Of a stretch of 64,000 bases of DNA, positions 1 through 9,987 are shown in pieces. This stretch comes from JADJVL01 sp046331545 (lineage in GTDB: Bacteria; Acidobacteriota; Holophagae; Holophagales; Holophagaceae), in assembly GCA_046331545.1 (NCBI GenBank), contig JAXLQR010000002.1, forward strand, positions 2,418,001-2,482,000. Direction: 5' to 3'. Under the pieces are notes generated by a model. That model did no database searches. It saw only the letters and a list, made by a program, of their open reading frames with translations, and was not told where the DNA came from. A program made the translations under genes and the position numbers. How positions within the stretch are numbered: position 1 is the first letter of the stretch; every line of letters starts with the position of its first letter.

Positions 1-1
1 C

Positions 2-1123
2 GGCACCACCGCCGGGCTGCTGGTGCGCACGGCGCCGGGCCGGTGGCGGCTCTTCACCGCCCGGGACGGCCTCCAGCCGAACAATGTCCGCGGCATGGCC
101 TTCCTGCCGGACGGCTCCGCCTGGGTGCACTACCAGGAGCCCCAGGGCCTGACCCACGTCCGCCTCGACGACGACCGGCTCACGGTGCTGGAGCACCGCA
201 CCGCGGCGCAGGGCTTGCTGTCGGACCTGAACTACGCCGTGGACGTGGACCCTCGGGGCCGGGTGTGGACGAGCACCGACCAGGGGCTCTTCCGCCTCGA
301 CCCGCCCCTGCGGGTGGGCCGCAACGAAGGGATGATCGACGAGGACTGCTCCATCCACGCCCTGCTCCTCGAGGGAGGTCGGGTCTGGGTGGGCACCTCC
401 GGCGGCCTGGTGCGCTACGAATCGGGCGACGACGATGCCGCGGCGCCGCCGCCCCGGGCCCAGGTGGTCCAGGTGCAGTATGGCCGGCGGTCGCTGGAGC
501 CGCCCTTTCCCTCCCTGGATCCCGTCCCCCACCGGGACAACACGGTGGTCTTCCGCATCGCCGCGCCCTCCTACCTGAACGAACGGGGCCTGCGCTTCCA
601 GGTGAGGCTGGAGGGGCTGGAGGACGCCTGGCGGGACGTGGAGAACCGGACCATCCGCTACCCGGGCCTCGGGGGCGGCCGCTTCCGTTTCGAGGTCCGC
701 GCCGCCCAGGCCGGCGGCGCCTTCGGTCCGGTGGACGCCTTCGAGTTCCGGGTCCGGCCCCACTGGTGGATCACGCCCTGGTCCTTCGCCCTGCAGGGCC
801 TCGCGTCCATCGCCATCGTCTACGGCATCGTCCGCTGGCGGGTGGCCGCCCTCGCCCGGAGCCGGGCCGAGCTGGCGGCCCAGGTGCAGGCCCGGACCGA
901 GGAGCTGCGGGCCCGCAACGCGGAGCTGTCGGAGGCCCTGGCCCACGTCCACCAGCTCTCCGGGCTGCTGCCCATCTGCGCGGGCTGCAAGAAGATCCGG
1001 GACGACCAGGGCGCCTGGACGCCGCTGGAGACCTACATCTCCCAGCATTCGGAGGCGGACTTCACCCACGGCATGTGCCCGGTGTGCATGCAGGCGTTCT
1101 ACCCCGAGGTCGGCGGAACCTGA
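2..1123 (+). CDS. Two-component-type propeller sensor, 3' part (5' end outside window)
   Basis: The reading frame is open from base 2, so the gene begins upstream of the window; the first in-window GTG (23) is not a convincing start. The visible part holds the end of a beta-propeller of the ligand-binding two-component regulator type (repeats such as GRVWTSTDQGLF and GRVWVGTSGGLV), a Y_Y_Y-like beta-sandwich, one membrane helix (WWITPWSFALQGLASIAIVYGIV), a short coiled coil and a C-terminal Cys-rich tail with LPICAGCKKIR and MCPVCM. Proteins of this build normally end in a histidine kinase, guanylate cyclase or HTH domain. Here the chain stops after the paired CxxC motifs, which could bind zinc. 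Such tails are known at the end of some PAS and response-regulator proteins. Role inferred: envelope sensor that signals through a partner. Confidence 0.75.
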   Translation, partial: GTTAGLLVRTAPGRWRLFTARDGLQPNNVRGMAFLPDGSAWVHYQEPQGLTHVRLDDDRLTVLEHRTAAQGLLSDLNYAVDVDPRGRVWTSTDQGLFRLDPPLRVGRNEGMIDEDCSIHALLLEGGRVWVGTSGGLVRYESGDDDAAAPPPRAQVVQVQYGRRSLEPPFPSLDPVPHRDNTVVFRIAAPSYLNERGLRFQVRLEGLEDAWRDVENRTIRYPGLGGGRFRFEVRAAQAGGAFGPVDAFEFRVRPHWWITPWSFALQGLASIAIVYGIVRWRVAALARSRAELAAQVQARTEELRARNAELSEALAHVHQLSGLLPICAGCKKIRDDQGAWTPLETYISQHSEADFTHGMCPVCMQAFYPEVGGT

Positions 1124-1139
1124 GGGGCCGGCTCGCCCC

Positions 1140-1729
1140 TCAGAGCAGGGCGAGCAGCGCGGCGATCTCCAGGCGCAGCTCCGCGATGCCGCTGCCCTTC
1201 GCGGCGCTGACCCAGGCGATGTCGGCCGCATGCAGCCCCAGGGCCGCCGCCACGTCCTTCCGCTGCTTGAGGGCCTTGCTGGGCTTCACCTGGTCGGCCT
1301 TGGTGGCGACGATGCGGCAGGGCAGCTCGGCCTCCCGCAGCCAGTCCACCATGGCGTGGTCCAGCTTGGTCGGGCCCACCTCGGCGTCCACCAGCACGAA
1401 GACCATGCGCAGGGTCTTCCGGCCCTTCAGGTAGCCGCCGATCATGGCGTCCCACTTGGCCTTCTCCGCGGCGGGTCCCGCGGCGTAGCCGTAGCCCGGC
1501 AGGTCCACGATCCACCGGTCCGGGCCCGTGACGAAGACATTGATGAGCCGCGTGCGGCCCGGCGTCTTGGACACGCGGGCCAGCTGCTTCTGGTTCGCCA
1601 GGGCGTTGAGCAGGGAGCTCTTCCCCACGTTGGAGCGCCCCACGAAGGCCACTTCCGCGTGGCAGACCCCGAGCTGCTTCACGTCGGAAGCGGAGGTGAG
1701 GAAGCGGGCGTCGGTGAGGGGCTGGGGCA

Positions 1730-1730
<1 letters not shown>
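1140..1730 (-). CDS. engB: Ribosome-biogenesis GTPase EngB/YsxC
   Basis: This 196-residue protein matches the TrmE-Era-EngA-EngB GTPase family, whose EngB members bind the 50S subunit late in assembly. All G motifs are visible: G1 GRSNVGKS (31-38), G3 DLPGYG, G4 TKAD and G5 SAAKG. The length is usual for the family. The start is GTG; it overlaps the TAG stop of the upstream ftsE by one base (TAGTG), which implies translational coupling. Coupling of engB to ftsE is unusual, since ftsE is normally followed by ftsX. Identification is secure. Confidence 0.95.
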
Positions 1731-2416
<686 letters not shown>

Positions 2417-2466
2417 GGGTCGGCGTGGGTTCGCCCCATTGTGGCCCAAATTCGAGCAGGTCTCGC

Positions 2467-3639
2467 CTACAGCCGCTCCACCAGCATCGCCACGCCCTGC
2501 CCGCCGCCCACACACAGCGCCGCGAGGCCGAGCTTCCTGTCCTCGTCCTGGAGGATGTGCAGCAGCGTGACCAGGATCCGCGTGCCGCTGGCGCCGATGG
2601 GGTGGCCGAGGGCGATGGCGCCGCCGCGGACGTTGACCTTGGCGGGATCGAGGTCGGGAAGCTCCTTCAGCACGCCGAGGGACTGGGCGGCGAAGGCCTC
2701 GTTGAGCTCGAAGCGGTCGATGTCGCCGAGCTTCACGCCGGTCTTGGCCAGCAGCTTCTGGATGGCGGGCACCGGGCCGAGGCCCATCACCGCCGGATCC
2801 ACGCCGGCCTGGGCGAAGCCGAGGATGCGGGCGATGGGCTGGTGGGCCTTCGCCGCGGATTCCGACGCCAGGATCAGCGCCGCCGCGCCGTCGTTGATGC
2901 CGCTGGCGTTGCCCGCCGTCACCGTGCCCTCCTTCTTGAAGGCGGGCCTGAGCTTGGCGAGGCCCTCGGCGCTGGCGTCGGCCTTGATGTACTCATCGAG
3001 GTCGAAGGTCGTGTCGCCCTTCTTGCCCGCGATGGTGACGGGGAAGATCTCGCGCTTGAACCGGCCGGCTTCGCGCGCGGCCGTCGCCTTCTGCTGGCTG
3101 GCCAGGGCGAAGGCGTCCTGGGCCTCGCGGCTGATGCCGTGGCGCTCGGCGACGGCTTCCGCCGTGATGCCCATGTGGGTGTCGCCGTGGCCGCACCAGA
3201 GGCCGTCCTGGATCATGCTGTCCAGCACCTGCACGTGGCCCATGCGGGCGCCCCAGCGGGCGCTGGGCAGCAGGTACATGGCGTTGGACATGGACTCGGT
3301 GCCGCCGGCGGCGGCGATCTCGGCATCGCCGGCGGTGATGGACTGGGCGGCGAGGGCGACGGCCTTCAGGCCCGACCCGCAGACCTGGTTGGGGGTGTGG
3401 GCCGGCGTCGAGAAGGGGATGCCAGCCTTCAGGGCCGCCAGTCGTGCCACGTTCTGGCCGCTGCCCGCCTGGAGCACGTTGCCCATCACCACGTCGCCCA
3501 CGGCCTCCGGGGCGACGCCGGCGCGCGCCATCGCGGCCTTCAGGGCCGCGGCGCCGAGGTCGACGGCATTCAGGGCCTTGAGGCCGCCCCCGAAGGAGCC
3601 GACGGCGCTGCGGGTGGCGGACAGGATGAGGATGGACAT
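2467..3639 (-). CDS. Acetyl-CoA C-acetyltransferase (thiolase)
   Basis: This 390-residue thiolase-fold enzyme condenses or cleaves acyl-CoA, typically acetoacetyl-CoA to two acetyl-CoA. The nucleophilic Cys87 lies in NQVCGSG, His346 in GHPIGASG and the acid/base Cys376 in CVGGGQG. The usual motif there is C-[IV]-G-G-G-x-G, so the site looks intact. Length and motifs match the biosynthetic/degradative thiolases (AtoB, PhaA, FadA-like). Sequence alone does not settle chain-length preference. No beta-oxidation partner sits beside it. It lies 50 bp upstream of ftsE on the same strand. Confidence 0.92.
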   Translation of the reverse strand: MSILILSATRSAVGSFGGGLKALNAVDLGAAALKAAMARAGVAPEAVGDVVMGNVLQAGSGQNVARLAALKAGIPFSTPAHTPNQVCGSGLKAVALAAQSITAGDAEIAAAGGTESMSNAMYLLPSARWGARMGHVQVLDSMIQDGLWCGHGDTHMGITAEAVAERHGISREAQDAFALASQQKATAAREAGRFKREIFPVTIAGKKGDTTFDLDEYIKADASAEGLAKLRPAFKKEGTVTAGNASGINDGAAALILASESAAKAHQPIARILGFAQAGVDPAVMGLGPVPAIQKLLAKTGVKLGDIDRFELNEAFAAQSLGVLKELPDLDPAKVNVRGGAIALGHPIGASGTRILVTLLHILQDEDRKLGLAALCVGGGQGVAMLVERL

Positions 3640-3698
3640 GGCGTGCTCCCGGACCCGTCAGGATATCAGCGGGCCCAGGATCCGCCCCGCGCGGAGGG

Positions 3699-5132
3699 TC
3701 AACGCCTCCCCTTGCCGGTCTGCACGAGGCGCTCCACGTCCTCCGGCTTGCGGGGGAGGCGTTCGCTGAGGTTCTTCGGGCCCTCCGCCGTCACCAGGAT
3801 GTCGTCCTCCAGGCGCACGCCGATGCCGTGCCACTTCGGGTCCACGCCCTCCATGCCCCTGGGGATGTAGAGGCCCGGCTCCACCGTGAGCACCATGCCG
3901 GGCTCCAGGAGCCGGTCGCCGCCCCTCTGGCCCGGCGCCATGCCGTAGTCGCCGGTGTCGTGGACGTCGAGGCCCAGCCAGTGGCTGATGCCGTGCATGG
4001 AGAAGGCGGCATGCGCGCCCTTCGCGAAGAGCTCGTCCTTGTCCCCCTTCAGGATGCCGAGATCCACGAGCCCGTCGCTGAGGATGCGCATGGCGGCGGC
4101 GTAGCCCTCCTTGTGGGCGCGGCCGGGGCGGCAGAGGGCGATGGCGGCCTCCTGGGCCTTCAGGACCAGGTCGTAGATGGCCCGCTGCTCCGGGCTGAAC
4201 TTCCCGTTCGAGGGCCAGGTGCGGGTGATGTCCGCCGTGTAGCCACCGATCTCCGCGGCGGCATCCATGAGCACCAGGCTGCCCGGGGCGATGGGCTGGT
4301 CGTTCGCGACGTAGTGCAGGGTGCAGGCCTGGTTGCCCGCGCCCACGATGCTGCCGTAGCCCAGGAATCGGGCGCCGAGACCGCGCACCGTGCCCTCGAA
4401 GGCGCCGGCGACCTGGCCTTCGTTGCTCGCGCCTGGCGTCGCGCGCATGGCCGACAGGTGGCCCTCGATGCTGGCGTCCACCGCGGCCTGGAGCATGACG
4501 ATCTCTTCCGGTTGCTTGAAGAGCCGGAGCTCCGCCGCGAGGTGCCGTCCATCGACCAGCGTCTTCCGGAAGGAGCTGTGGTTGTTGTCCGCCCCGACCG
4601 GGTAGACCCACTCCAGGATCCGGCGCCGGAACTCCTCGTCGAAGTTGCAGATGAGGACGACCCTCTGGGCCTTCCGGACCGCCTCCCGGAGGGCCTTCTC
4701 CGCCTCGGGGAAGCGCTCCGCCTGGTCCGCGCCGAAGCGCTTCACGGCGCCCTCGACCCCCACCCGCGCCCCGTCATAGCGCTCCCGCCGGGGGTCCGAG
4801 GCCCGCACGAGAAGGGTGTAGGGCCTGGGGGCGTCGGCGTCCAGGAGGGCGACGGTCTCGGCCTCCTCGAGGCCGGTGAAGTAGAAGAAGTCCGAATCCT
4901 GCCGATAGGCCTGCAGGCCGTCCCCGCTCCGGGGCTGGAGGGGCATGGACTTGACCACGGCGAGCGTGCCGGGCCCCATCGCCTTGACTTTTTCCAGGAG
5001 ACGGGCACGGTTTCCCGCGAAGAACGTGGGAGGCAGTCCGGCGCCGTGCCAGCCCGCCGGACGCGGGGGCGGGGCGGCCTGGGGGAGGAGCGGAACGGCG
5101 CACACTGCCAAAGCCAGGGTCCGGAGACGCAT
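3699..5132 (-). CDS. Secreted Xaa-Pro aminopeptidase (M24B)
   Basis: This 477-residue protein starts with a signal-peptide-like segment (MRLRTLALAVCAVPLLPQAA) and should act in the periplasm. An N-terminal creatinase/prolidase domain (about 35-200) with the aminopeptidase P motif DFFYFTG precedes a pita-bread catalytic domain. Metal ligands expected for M24 are all present: Asp290, Asp301, His384 (HGISHWLG), Glu418 (TVEPGLY) and Glu442 (VRLEDD). It should remove N-terminal residues in front of proline. It is transcribed divergently from the DUF4097 genes at 5.2 kb. The start ATG 5132 directly begins the signal peptide. Confidence 0.92.
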   Translation of the reverse strand: MRLRTLALAVCAVPLLPQAAPPPRPAGWHGAGLPPTFFAGNRARLLEKVKAMGPGTLAVVKSMPLQPRSGDGLQAYRQDSDFFYFTGLEEAETVALLDADAPRPYTLLVRASDPRRERYDGARVGVEGAVKRFGADQAERFPEAEKALREAVRKAQRVVLICNFDEEFRRRILEWVYPVGADNNHSSFRKTLVDGRHLAAELRLFKQPEEIVMLQAAVDASIEGHLSAMRATPGASNEGQVAGAFEGTVRGLGARFLGYGSIVGAGNQACTLHYVANDQPIAPGSLVLMDAAAEIGGYTADITRTWPSNGKFSPEQRAIYDLVLKAQEAAIALCRPGRAHKEGYAAAMRILSDGLVDLGILKGDKDELFAKGAHAAFSMHGISHWLGLDVHDTGDYGMAPGQRGGDRLLEPGMVLTVEPGLYIPRGMEGVDPKWHGIGVRLEDDILVTAEGPKNLSERLPRKPEDVERLVQTGKGRR

Positions 5133-5247
5133 CCCTCACCTCGTGATGGTTGAATCGAGTCTGACAGCAAAGCCCTTGGACTAAACGCCCGGGCCCACCT
5201 GCCGTTTCCCAACCACAGGCCCGCCCTGAATCTTTTCCGGAGGCCCC

Positions 5248-6204
5248 ATGCGCCCCACCCGTCTCCAGCCCCTCCTGGTCGCCCTCCTGGCGGCGGGCAG
5301 CCTGGTGGCCCAGGTGCCCGCGCCCCCGAAGCCTCCGAAGGTCACGGTCCCCGAACCGCCGGAGCCGCCGGCCCCCCCGACGCCGCCGGAGCCCCCCGCG
5401 CCCCCCATGGACGGGGACTGGGGCCAGACCCGCACCGAGAAGCGCAACGAGCGGCTTTCCTACGGCTCGAAGCTCTGGGTGAAGAACCGCAACGGCGCCA
5501 TCCGCGTCACCGGCTGGGACAAGGAGGAGGTCGCCCTGGTGGCCCAGATCCGGGACTCGGAACAGCGGCGCATCGACCTCGTGCTCAGCCGCAAGGGCGC
5601 GGACCTGGACATCGAGGCGGTCTACCCCCAGGTCAAGACCTTCGGGTTCTTCTTCGGGGACTTGAAGAGCCCCCGCTGCGAGATGAGCCTCCAGGTGCCC
5701 AAGCGCATCCTGGCCCACTTCCGCACCACCAACGGCACGGTCACCGCCCAGAACCTGGACGGCTACGCCCGCTGCGAGACCACCAACGGCGCCGTGAAGA
5801 TCTCCGACGTGAAGGGCGAGGTCTTCGCCGAGACCACGAACGGCGGCATCGAGGCCCGCAACCTCTTCGCGCGCATCAAGGGGGGCACCACCAACGGGAA
5901 GATCCTCCTCCAGGACGTCCTGGGCGGCATCCAGATGGAGACCACCAACGGCCAGATCGTGGCCCGAAACCTGGACGGCTGGGGCGAGGGCATCAAGCTC
6001 GAGACCACCAACGGCGGCATCGAGATCGAGCTGGGCCGGGCCAGCGGCGAGATCGTGGCCGAGACCAGCCACGGCGGCCTCGAGATCAAGGTCCCCAACG
6101 CCGAAGTGATCGAGATGCACAAGCACAACGCCCGGGTGAAGGTGCCCGGGAAGACCCAGAAGATCGAGCTGGAAACCACCAACGGCGGCATCAAGGTCCG
6201 CTAG
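5248..6204 (+). CDS. Secreted DUF4097 beta-helix protein, copy 1
   Basis: This 318-residue protein has a signal peptide ending near LVAQ, then a proline-rich linker (about 25-58, many PEPP/PPAPP units), then a DUF4097-type domain. From about residue 155 it shows a regular ladder of ETTNG/TTNGGI motifs spaced about 20 residues apart, typical of the repeating strands of this putative adhesin-like family. It should lie in the envelope. The proline linker could reach across the periplasm or wall. The next gene, 28 bp downstream, is a paralogue with a TSNAPL ladder. The molecular function of DUF4097 proteins is not established. Confidence 0.8.
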   Translation: MRPTRLQPLLVALLAAGSLVAQVPAPPKPPKVTVPEPPEPPAPPTPPEPPAPPMDGDWGQTRTEKRNERLSYGSKLWVKNRNGAIRVTGWDKEEVALVAQIRDSEQRRIDLVLSRKGADLDIEAVYPQVKTFGFFFGDLKSPRCEMSLQVPKRILAHFRTTNGTVTAQNLDGYARCETTNGAVKISDVKGEVFAETTNGGIEARNLFARIKGGTTNGKILLQDVLGGIQMETTNGQIVARNLDGWGEGIKLETTNGGIEIELGRASGEIVAETSHGGLEIKVPNAEVIEMHKHNARVKVPGKTQKIELETTNGGIKVR

Positions 6205-6232
6205 GCCCGCCGCCCCTTCCCTGGAGCCGCCC

Positions 6233-7063
6233 ATGCGCCTGCGCCTTGCCCTCGGCCTGCCCCTCCTCGCCGCCCTCGCCCTCGCCGCCGGAGAGCGGAC
6301 GGAGCACAAGACCTTCAAGCTGGCCGCGGGCTCCAGCCTGCGGGTGGCCACCGCCAACAGTCCCATCGTGGTGAATGGCTGGGACCGGGACGAGGTCGTG
6401 CTGGACGCCGAGATCCGCGACACCGAAGCCCGGCCCGTGAAGGTGGAGACCCGGGAGACCGCCGGGCGTCTCGAGATCGAGGCCGTGTTCCCGGAAAGCC
6501 CGGGGGGCTGGACCTTCGGCCGTGGCGCCTCCTGCGCCTTCCGGCTCTCGGTGCCCCGCCGGCTGCAGGCCGAGTTCCGCACCAGCAACGCCCCGCTCAC
6601 CGCCGCGGACCTGGAGGGCCGCCTCACCTTCCGCACCTCCAACGCCCCCCTGAACCTGAGCGGCCTGGGCGGTGACGTGGAGGCCCGCACCAGCAACGCT
6701 CCCTTCACCGCTCGCCAGGTCTCCGCCGACCTCCGCGGTTCCACCAGCAACGCCCCCTTGAGGCTGGAGGCCGTCACGGGCGCCGTGGACCTGCAGACGA
6801 GCAATGGCTCCGTCACCGCCACCGGCCTGGATGGCCGGGGCAAGGGCATCCGCCTGGCCACCAGCAATGGAGGCATGACGGTGGACCTGGGCAAGGCCGG
6901 CGGGGAACTGGTGGCCCGGACCAGCCGCCACGAGTCGATCAGCTTCCACCGCAGCGGGGCCGAGCAGGTGGAGATCGACAAGGGGACCGTCCGGGCCAAG
7001 CTTCCGGGCTCCTCCCAGCGCATCGAGCTGAGGACGAGCAACGGCGGCATCGAGATCCGCTGA
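6233..7063 (+). CDS. Secreted DUF4097 beta-helix protein, copy 2
   Basis: This 276-residue paralogue of the preceding gene has a signal peptide (MRLRLALGLPLLAALALAAG) and lacks the proline linker. It shares the opening pattern NGWDRDEVVLDAEIRDTE with copy 1 (TGWDKEEVALVAQIRDSE). The repeat ladder uses TSNAPL/TSNG instead of TTNGG. The two are clearly a diverged tandem duplication within one operon that continues, 15 bp further, into the M16-fold genes. Function unknown; an envelope structural or binding role is inferred. Confidence 0.78.
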   Translation: MRLRLALGLPLLAALALAAGERTEHKTFKLAAGSSLRVATANSPIVVNGWDRDEVVLDAEIRDTEARPVKVETRETAGRLEIEAVFPESPGGWTFGRGASCAFRLSVPRRLQAEFRTSNAPLTAADLEGRLTFRTSNAPLNLSGLGGDVEARTSNAPFTARQVSADLRGSTSNAPLRLEAVTGAVDLQTSNGSVTATGLDGRGKGIRLATSNGGMTVDLGKAGGELVARTSRHESISFHRSGAEQVEIDKGTVRAKLPGSSQRIELRTSNGGIEIR

Positions 7064-7078
7064 CGATAAGCTGAGGGG

Positions 7079-8737
7079 ATGCGCCTCCCCTCGCCCCGCG
7101 GCAGCCTCCTGCCCGGCCTCCTCCTGGTCCTGTCTGCCGCGCCCACCGCCCGGGCCGTGCAGGGCGCGCCCACGGCGGAGGTCGTGGAGCGCCGGCTCGC
7201 CAACGGCGTGCGGGTCCTGGCGGTGGAGCGGCCTTCGGGTGGCGCGGTGCACGCGAAGCTCTTCGTGCGGCTCGGCGGCCTTCCCCCGGCGGTCTCACGG
7301 CTGCTGGCGGCATCCCTCTTCGGGACCTGCCCGCCCGGGGACCTCGGCCCGGAGGACCCCGCCCTCGAGAGCCTCCTGGCGCGGGAGGAAGGCCTCCACG
7401 AGGAACTGCGGCTCCAACGGCTCAAGGCCGGACGGGGGGCCGCCGCCGCCCCGGCGGAACTCGCGGAGGCCCACCGCGCGGCGCTGGAGGCCCTGGAAGG
7501 CCGGACGGCGCGCGGCCTCGATGCCGTGGAGGCCCTCGGCGCTTCCGCCCGCGTGGCCCAGGCCGGGCCGGATCATCTCCTCTACGGGCTGGACCTCCCC
7601 CGCCAGGGCCTGCCGGCCTGGTGCGCCCTGGAAGCCTCTCGCCTGGCGAAGGTCCGGCTCAGCGCCCTGCCAGCTCTCCGGGCCGCGGCGGTGGCGGAGG
7701 CCGACCGGGGGGGCGACCCCGCGCGGGCGGCCTTCCTCGGCGTCGCCTTCCCGGGCCACCCCTACGGCCAGGCCGGCGCGGTCCCCGCCTCGGCCCTCGA
7801 CGCGGTGGGCCTGGAGGAGGCCCGGGCGTTCGCCCGCCGGGCCCTCCATCCGGAGAACCTGCTCCTGGTGCTCGTGGGCGACGTGGGCCTGGACGGGCTC
7901 ATGCCCGACCTCCAGGCGACCTTCGGCGCCCTGGCCTCCGAAGCCCGGGCCCCGCTGCCCGAGGTCCTCGGGCCGGAGCTGACCCCCGGGGCGCGACGGC
8001 TGCAACTCACGCTGCCCGGGCCGCCCCGGCTCCTCATGGGGTGGCGGATGCCGCCGCGCAGCCACCCCGACACCCTGGGTTTGCGGGTCCTGGCCCGTCT
8101 CCTCGCGGGCGGCCCGAGCGGGCGGTTCCGCGCCCTGCCCCTGGAGGAGCGCGGCATCCTCGCAAGCCTGCACCTCTCCCTCGGGGAGCCCGGAGCGAGG
8201 GACGGCGGCCTTCTCCTGGCCGAGGCCTCCCCTGCCGAAGGGCACAGCCTGGCCGAGGCGGAGCAGGCCCTGACCTCGGAAGTGCTCCGCATCCAGCAGG
8301 AGCCCATCCAGGAGGAGGAGGCCCTGGGCGCCCAACGCCTCCTCCTCCTGGACGCCCTGGTGGCCCAGGAGGACGCCGCGCGCTTCGCCGAGGTCCTGGG
8401 CGAGGCCTGGAGCCAGGCCGGGGCGTGGCCGTCGGCCCTGCTGGACCCGGCCCGGCTCAAGCCCTGGGGTCCCGAGGAGCTGCGCCGGGTCGCCCGGGCC
8501 TACCTCTCCCCGGAGCGGAGCGTGGTGGCCCATGTGGAGCCGGACGTCCTCGACAGCGAGGAGGATCCCCTGGACCTCAGGCTGCAGGAGGCCATCCGGG
8601 CCATGGCGCGGCAGAAGGTGGAGGATCCGGCCGCGGTGGACGCCCTGGTCCGGCAGACCATCCGCCAGTTGCGGATGCTGCCCAGGGCCGAGCGGGAGTC
8701 CGCCCTGGAGCTCCTCCGGCCGAAGGAGCGGCCGTGA
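7079..8737 (+). CDS. M16 peptidase-fold protein, zinc motif absent (subunit A)
   Basis: This is a 552-residue exported protein (signal peptide about 1-26). The M16 (insulinase/PqqL/processing-peptidase) fold is supported by VERRLANGVRVLAVERPSGG at the N-terminus and by AFPGHPYGQ, LEEARAFARRALHPENLLLVLVGDV and the second-domain pattern LLMGWRMPP. The zinc motif HxxEH expected near residues 70-80 is absent; AVSRLLAASLFGTC stands in its place. The protein is therefore probably not a peptidase alone. Its stop overlaps the GTG start of the next gene, so the two are translationally coupled and probably form the usual M16 heterodimer. Confidence 0.75.
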   Translation: MRLPSPRGSLLPGLLLVLSAAPTARAVQGAPTAEVVERRLANGVRVLAVERPSGGAVHAKLFVRLGGLPPAVSRLLAASLFGTCPPGDLGPEDPALESLLAREEGLHEELRLQRLKAGRGAAAAPAELAEAHRAALEALEGRTARGLDAVEALGASARVAQAGPDHLLYGLDLPRQGLPAWCALEASRLAKVRLSALPALRAAAVAEADRGGDPARAAFLGVAFPGHPYGQAGAVPASALDAVGLEEARAFARRALHPENLLLVLVGDVGLDGLMPDLQATFGALASEARAPLPEVLGPELTPGARRLQLTLPGPPRLLMGWRMPPRSHPDTLGLRVLARLLAGGPSGRFRALPLEERGILASLHLSLGEPGARDGGLLLAEASPAEGHSLAEAEQALTSEVLRIQQEPIQEEEALGAQRLLLLDALVAQEDAARFAEVLGEAWSQAGAWPSALLDPARLKPWGPEELRRVARAYLSPERSVVAHVEPDVLDSEEDPLDLRLQEAIRAMARQKVEDPAAVDALVRQTIRQLRMLPRAERESALELLRPKERP

Positions 8738-9987
8738 GGCGGCTGCTCCTGGCGACGCTCGCCACGATCCTCCAGGCCCAGGACCCCCGGGCCGTGACCC
8801 TGCCCAACCGGATGCGGCTGGTCCTCCGGCTCGACGAGGGGCTGCCCCTGGTGCGCGCCCGCCTGTCCCTGCCGGTGCCGGCGCACCGCCGCAGCCTCGC
8901 GGAGTTCGCGCTGGAAGCCGTGGACCGGAGCGCCACGGGGGGACACGGCCGGGCGGCCTTCCACCGCGCCCTGGACCATGCCGGGCTGCGCCTCACCCGG
9001 ACCCTGGCCGGGGACCGGGTGGTCTGGGAACTGCTCGCGCCGCCCCAGGGACTGGACGCGGGGCTGGCGCTGCTGGCGGACCAGGTCCTGCGCGCCCAGG
9101 TGGATGGCGGCGTCCTCGAGCGCGTCCGGCTGCGGGCCTTCCGGGACCTCCAGGACCGGACCCCCGCGCAGCGCGCCCTGGTCCGCGCCCAGGCCCGGCT
9201 GGGCACGGGGCCCTATCCCCCCATGGACGAGGCGCTGCTCACCCAGTCGGGGCAGGGGGAGGTGGACGCCGTGCTCCAGGACCTCCTCCGGCCCGAGGCC
9301 GCGGTGCTGGAGATCCAGGGCGCGGCCACGGAATCCCAGGCTCGGACGGCCGCCTGGCTCCAGTTCGGGGCCTGGCCCCCGGGCCGCGCGCCTGCCGCGG
9401 GTGGGGCCCCGGGGCCCCGCCCGCGCCTCACCCTGGTTCCCGGCGGAGTCGCCCTGGCCTGGGTCGGCGTGGATCTCGGCGACGCGCCGCGGGCGGTGCG
9501 GGACCTCCTGGGCCTCGCCCTCGAAGCCGGCGCGGCCCCCGTGCCGGGCGCGGTCCTGGAACGACACGGGTCGGGTTTCGCGTACCGCCTGCAGGGCGGC
9601 GACCCCCTGGCGAACCTGGAGGCGCTGGGGCGCCACCTGGACGGTCTGGCCTCGGTGGGGCTGGGGCCGGAGGCCTGGGCGGCCGCCCGGGCCCGCTACC
9701 TCGCCGCCCGCGCCGTCCGGGGCCTCCACCCTGGCCTCCCCGTGGACGGGACCGCCGACGCCGCGGAAGCGGAGGTCCGGGCCATGGACCTTCCGGGCTT
9801 CAACACCGCGCTCCGGAAGGTCCTCGACCCCGGCCGGAGGCTGGCCGTGGTGGGAGGCCTCCGGCCCAAGGACGGCGCCGACCCGCGCCTGGCCGGATTC
9901 GGCCCACCGGAGACCTGGTTCGAGGCCCGGGGCGCCTTCGTGGGCCGGGACACCCCGTCCACGGGGCCGCAGCCCCCTAGGCGCTGA
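8734..9987 (+). CDS. M16 peptidase-fold protein, zinc motif absent (subunit B)
   Basis: This 417-residue partner of the preceding gene starts at GTG 8734, inside the stop of subunit A (GTGA overlap). It opens with a signal-like segment (MRRLLLATLATILQAQ) and the M16 start pattern VTLPNRMRLVLRLDEGLPLVRARL. The position of the zinc motif reads SLAEFALEAVDRS, again without HxxEH. Normal M16B pairs have one active and one inactive chain, whereas both are inactive here. The 3' end runs 11 bp into the convergent purC gene. A chaperone or binding role is possible; no function is assigned. Confidence 0.68.
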   Translation: MRRLLLATLATILQAQDPRAVTLPNRMRLVLRLDEGLPLVRARLSLPVPAHRRSLAEFALEAVDRSATGGHGRAAFHRALDHAGLRLTRTLAGDRVVWELLAPPQGLDAGLALLADQVLRAQVDGGVLERVRLRAFRDLQDRTPAQRALVRAQARLGTGPYPPMDEALLTQSGQGEVDAVLQDLLRPEAAVLEIQGAATESQARTAAWLQFGAWPPGRAPAAGGAPGPRPRLTLVPGGVALAWVGVDLGDAPRAVRDLLGLALEAGAAPVPGAVLERHGSGFAYRLQGGDPLANLEALGRHLDGLASVGLGPEAWAAARARYLAARAVRGLHPGLPVDGTADAAEAEVRAMDLPGFNTALRKVLDPGRRLAVVGGLRPKDGADPRLAGFGPPETWFEARGAFVGRDTPSTGPQPPRR

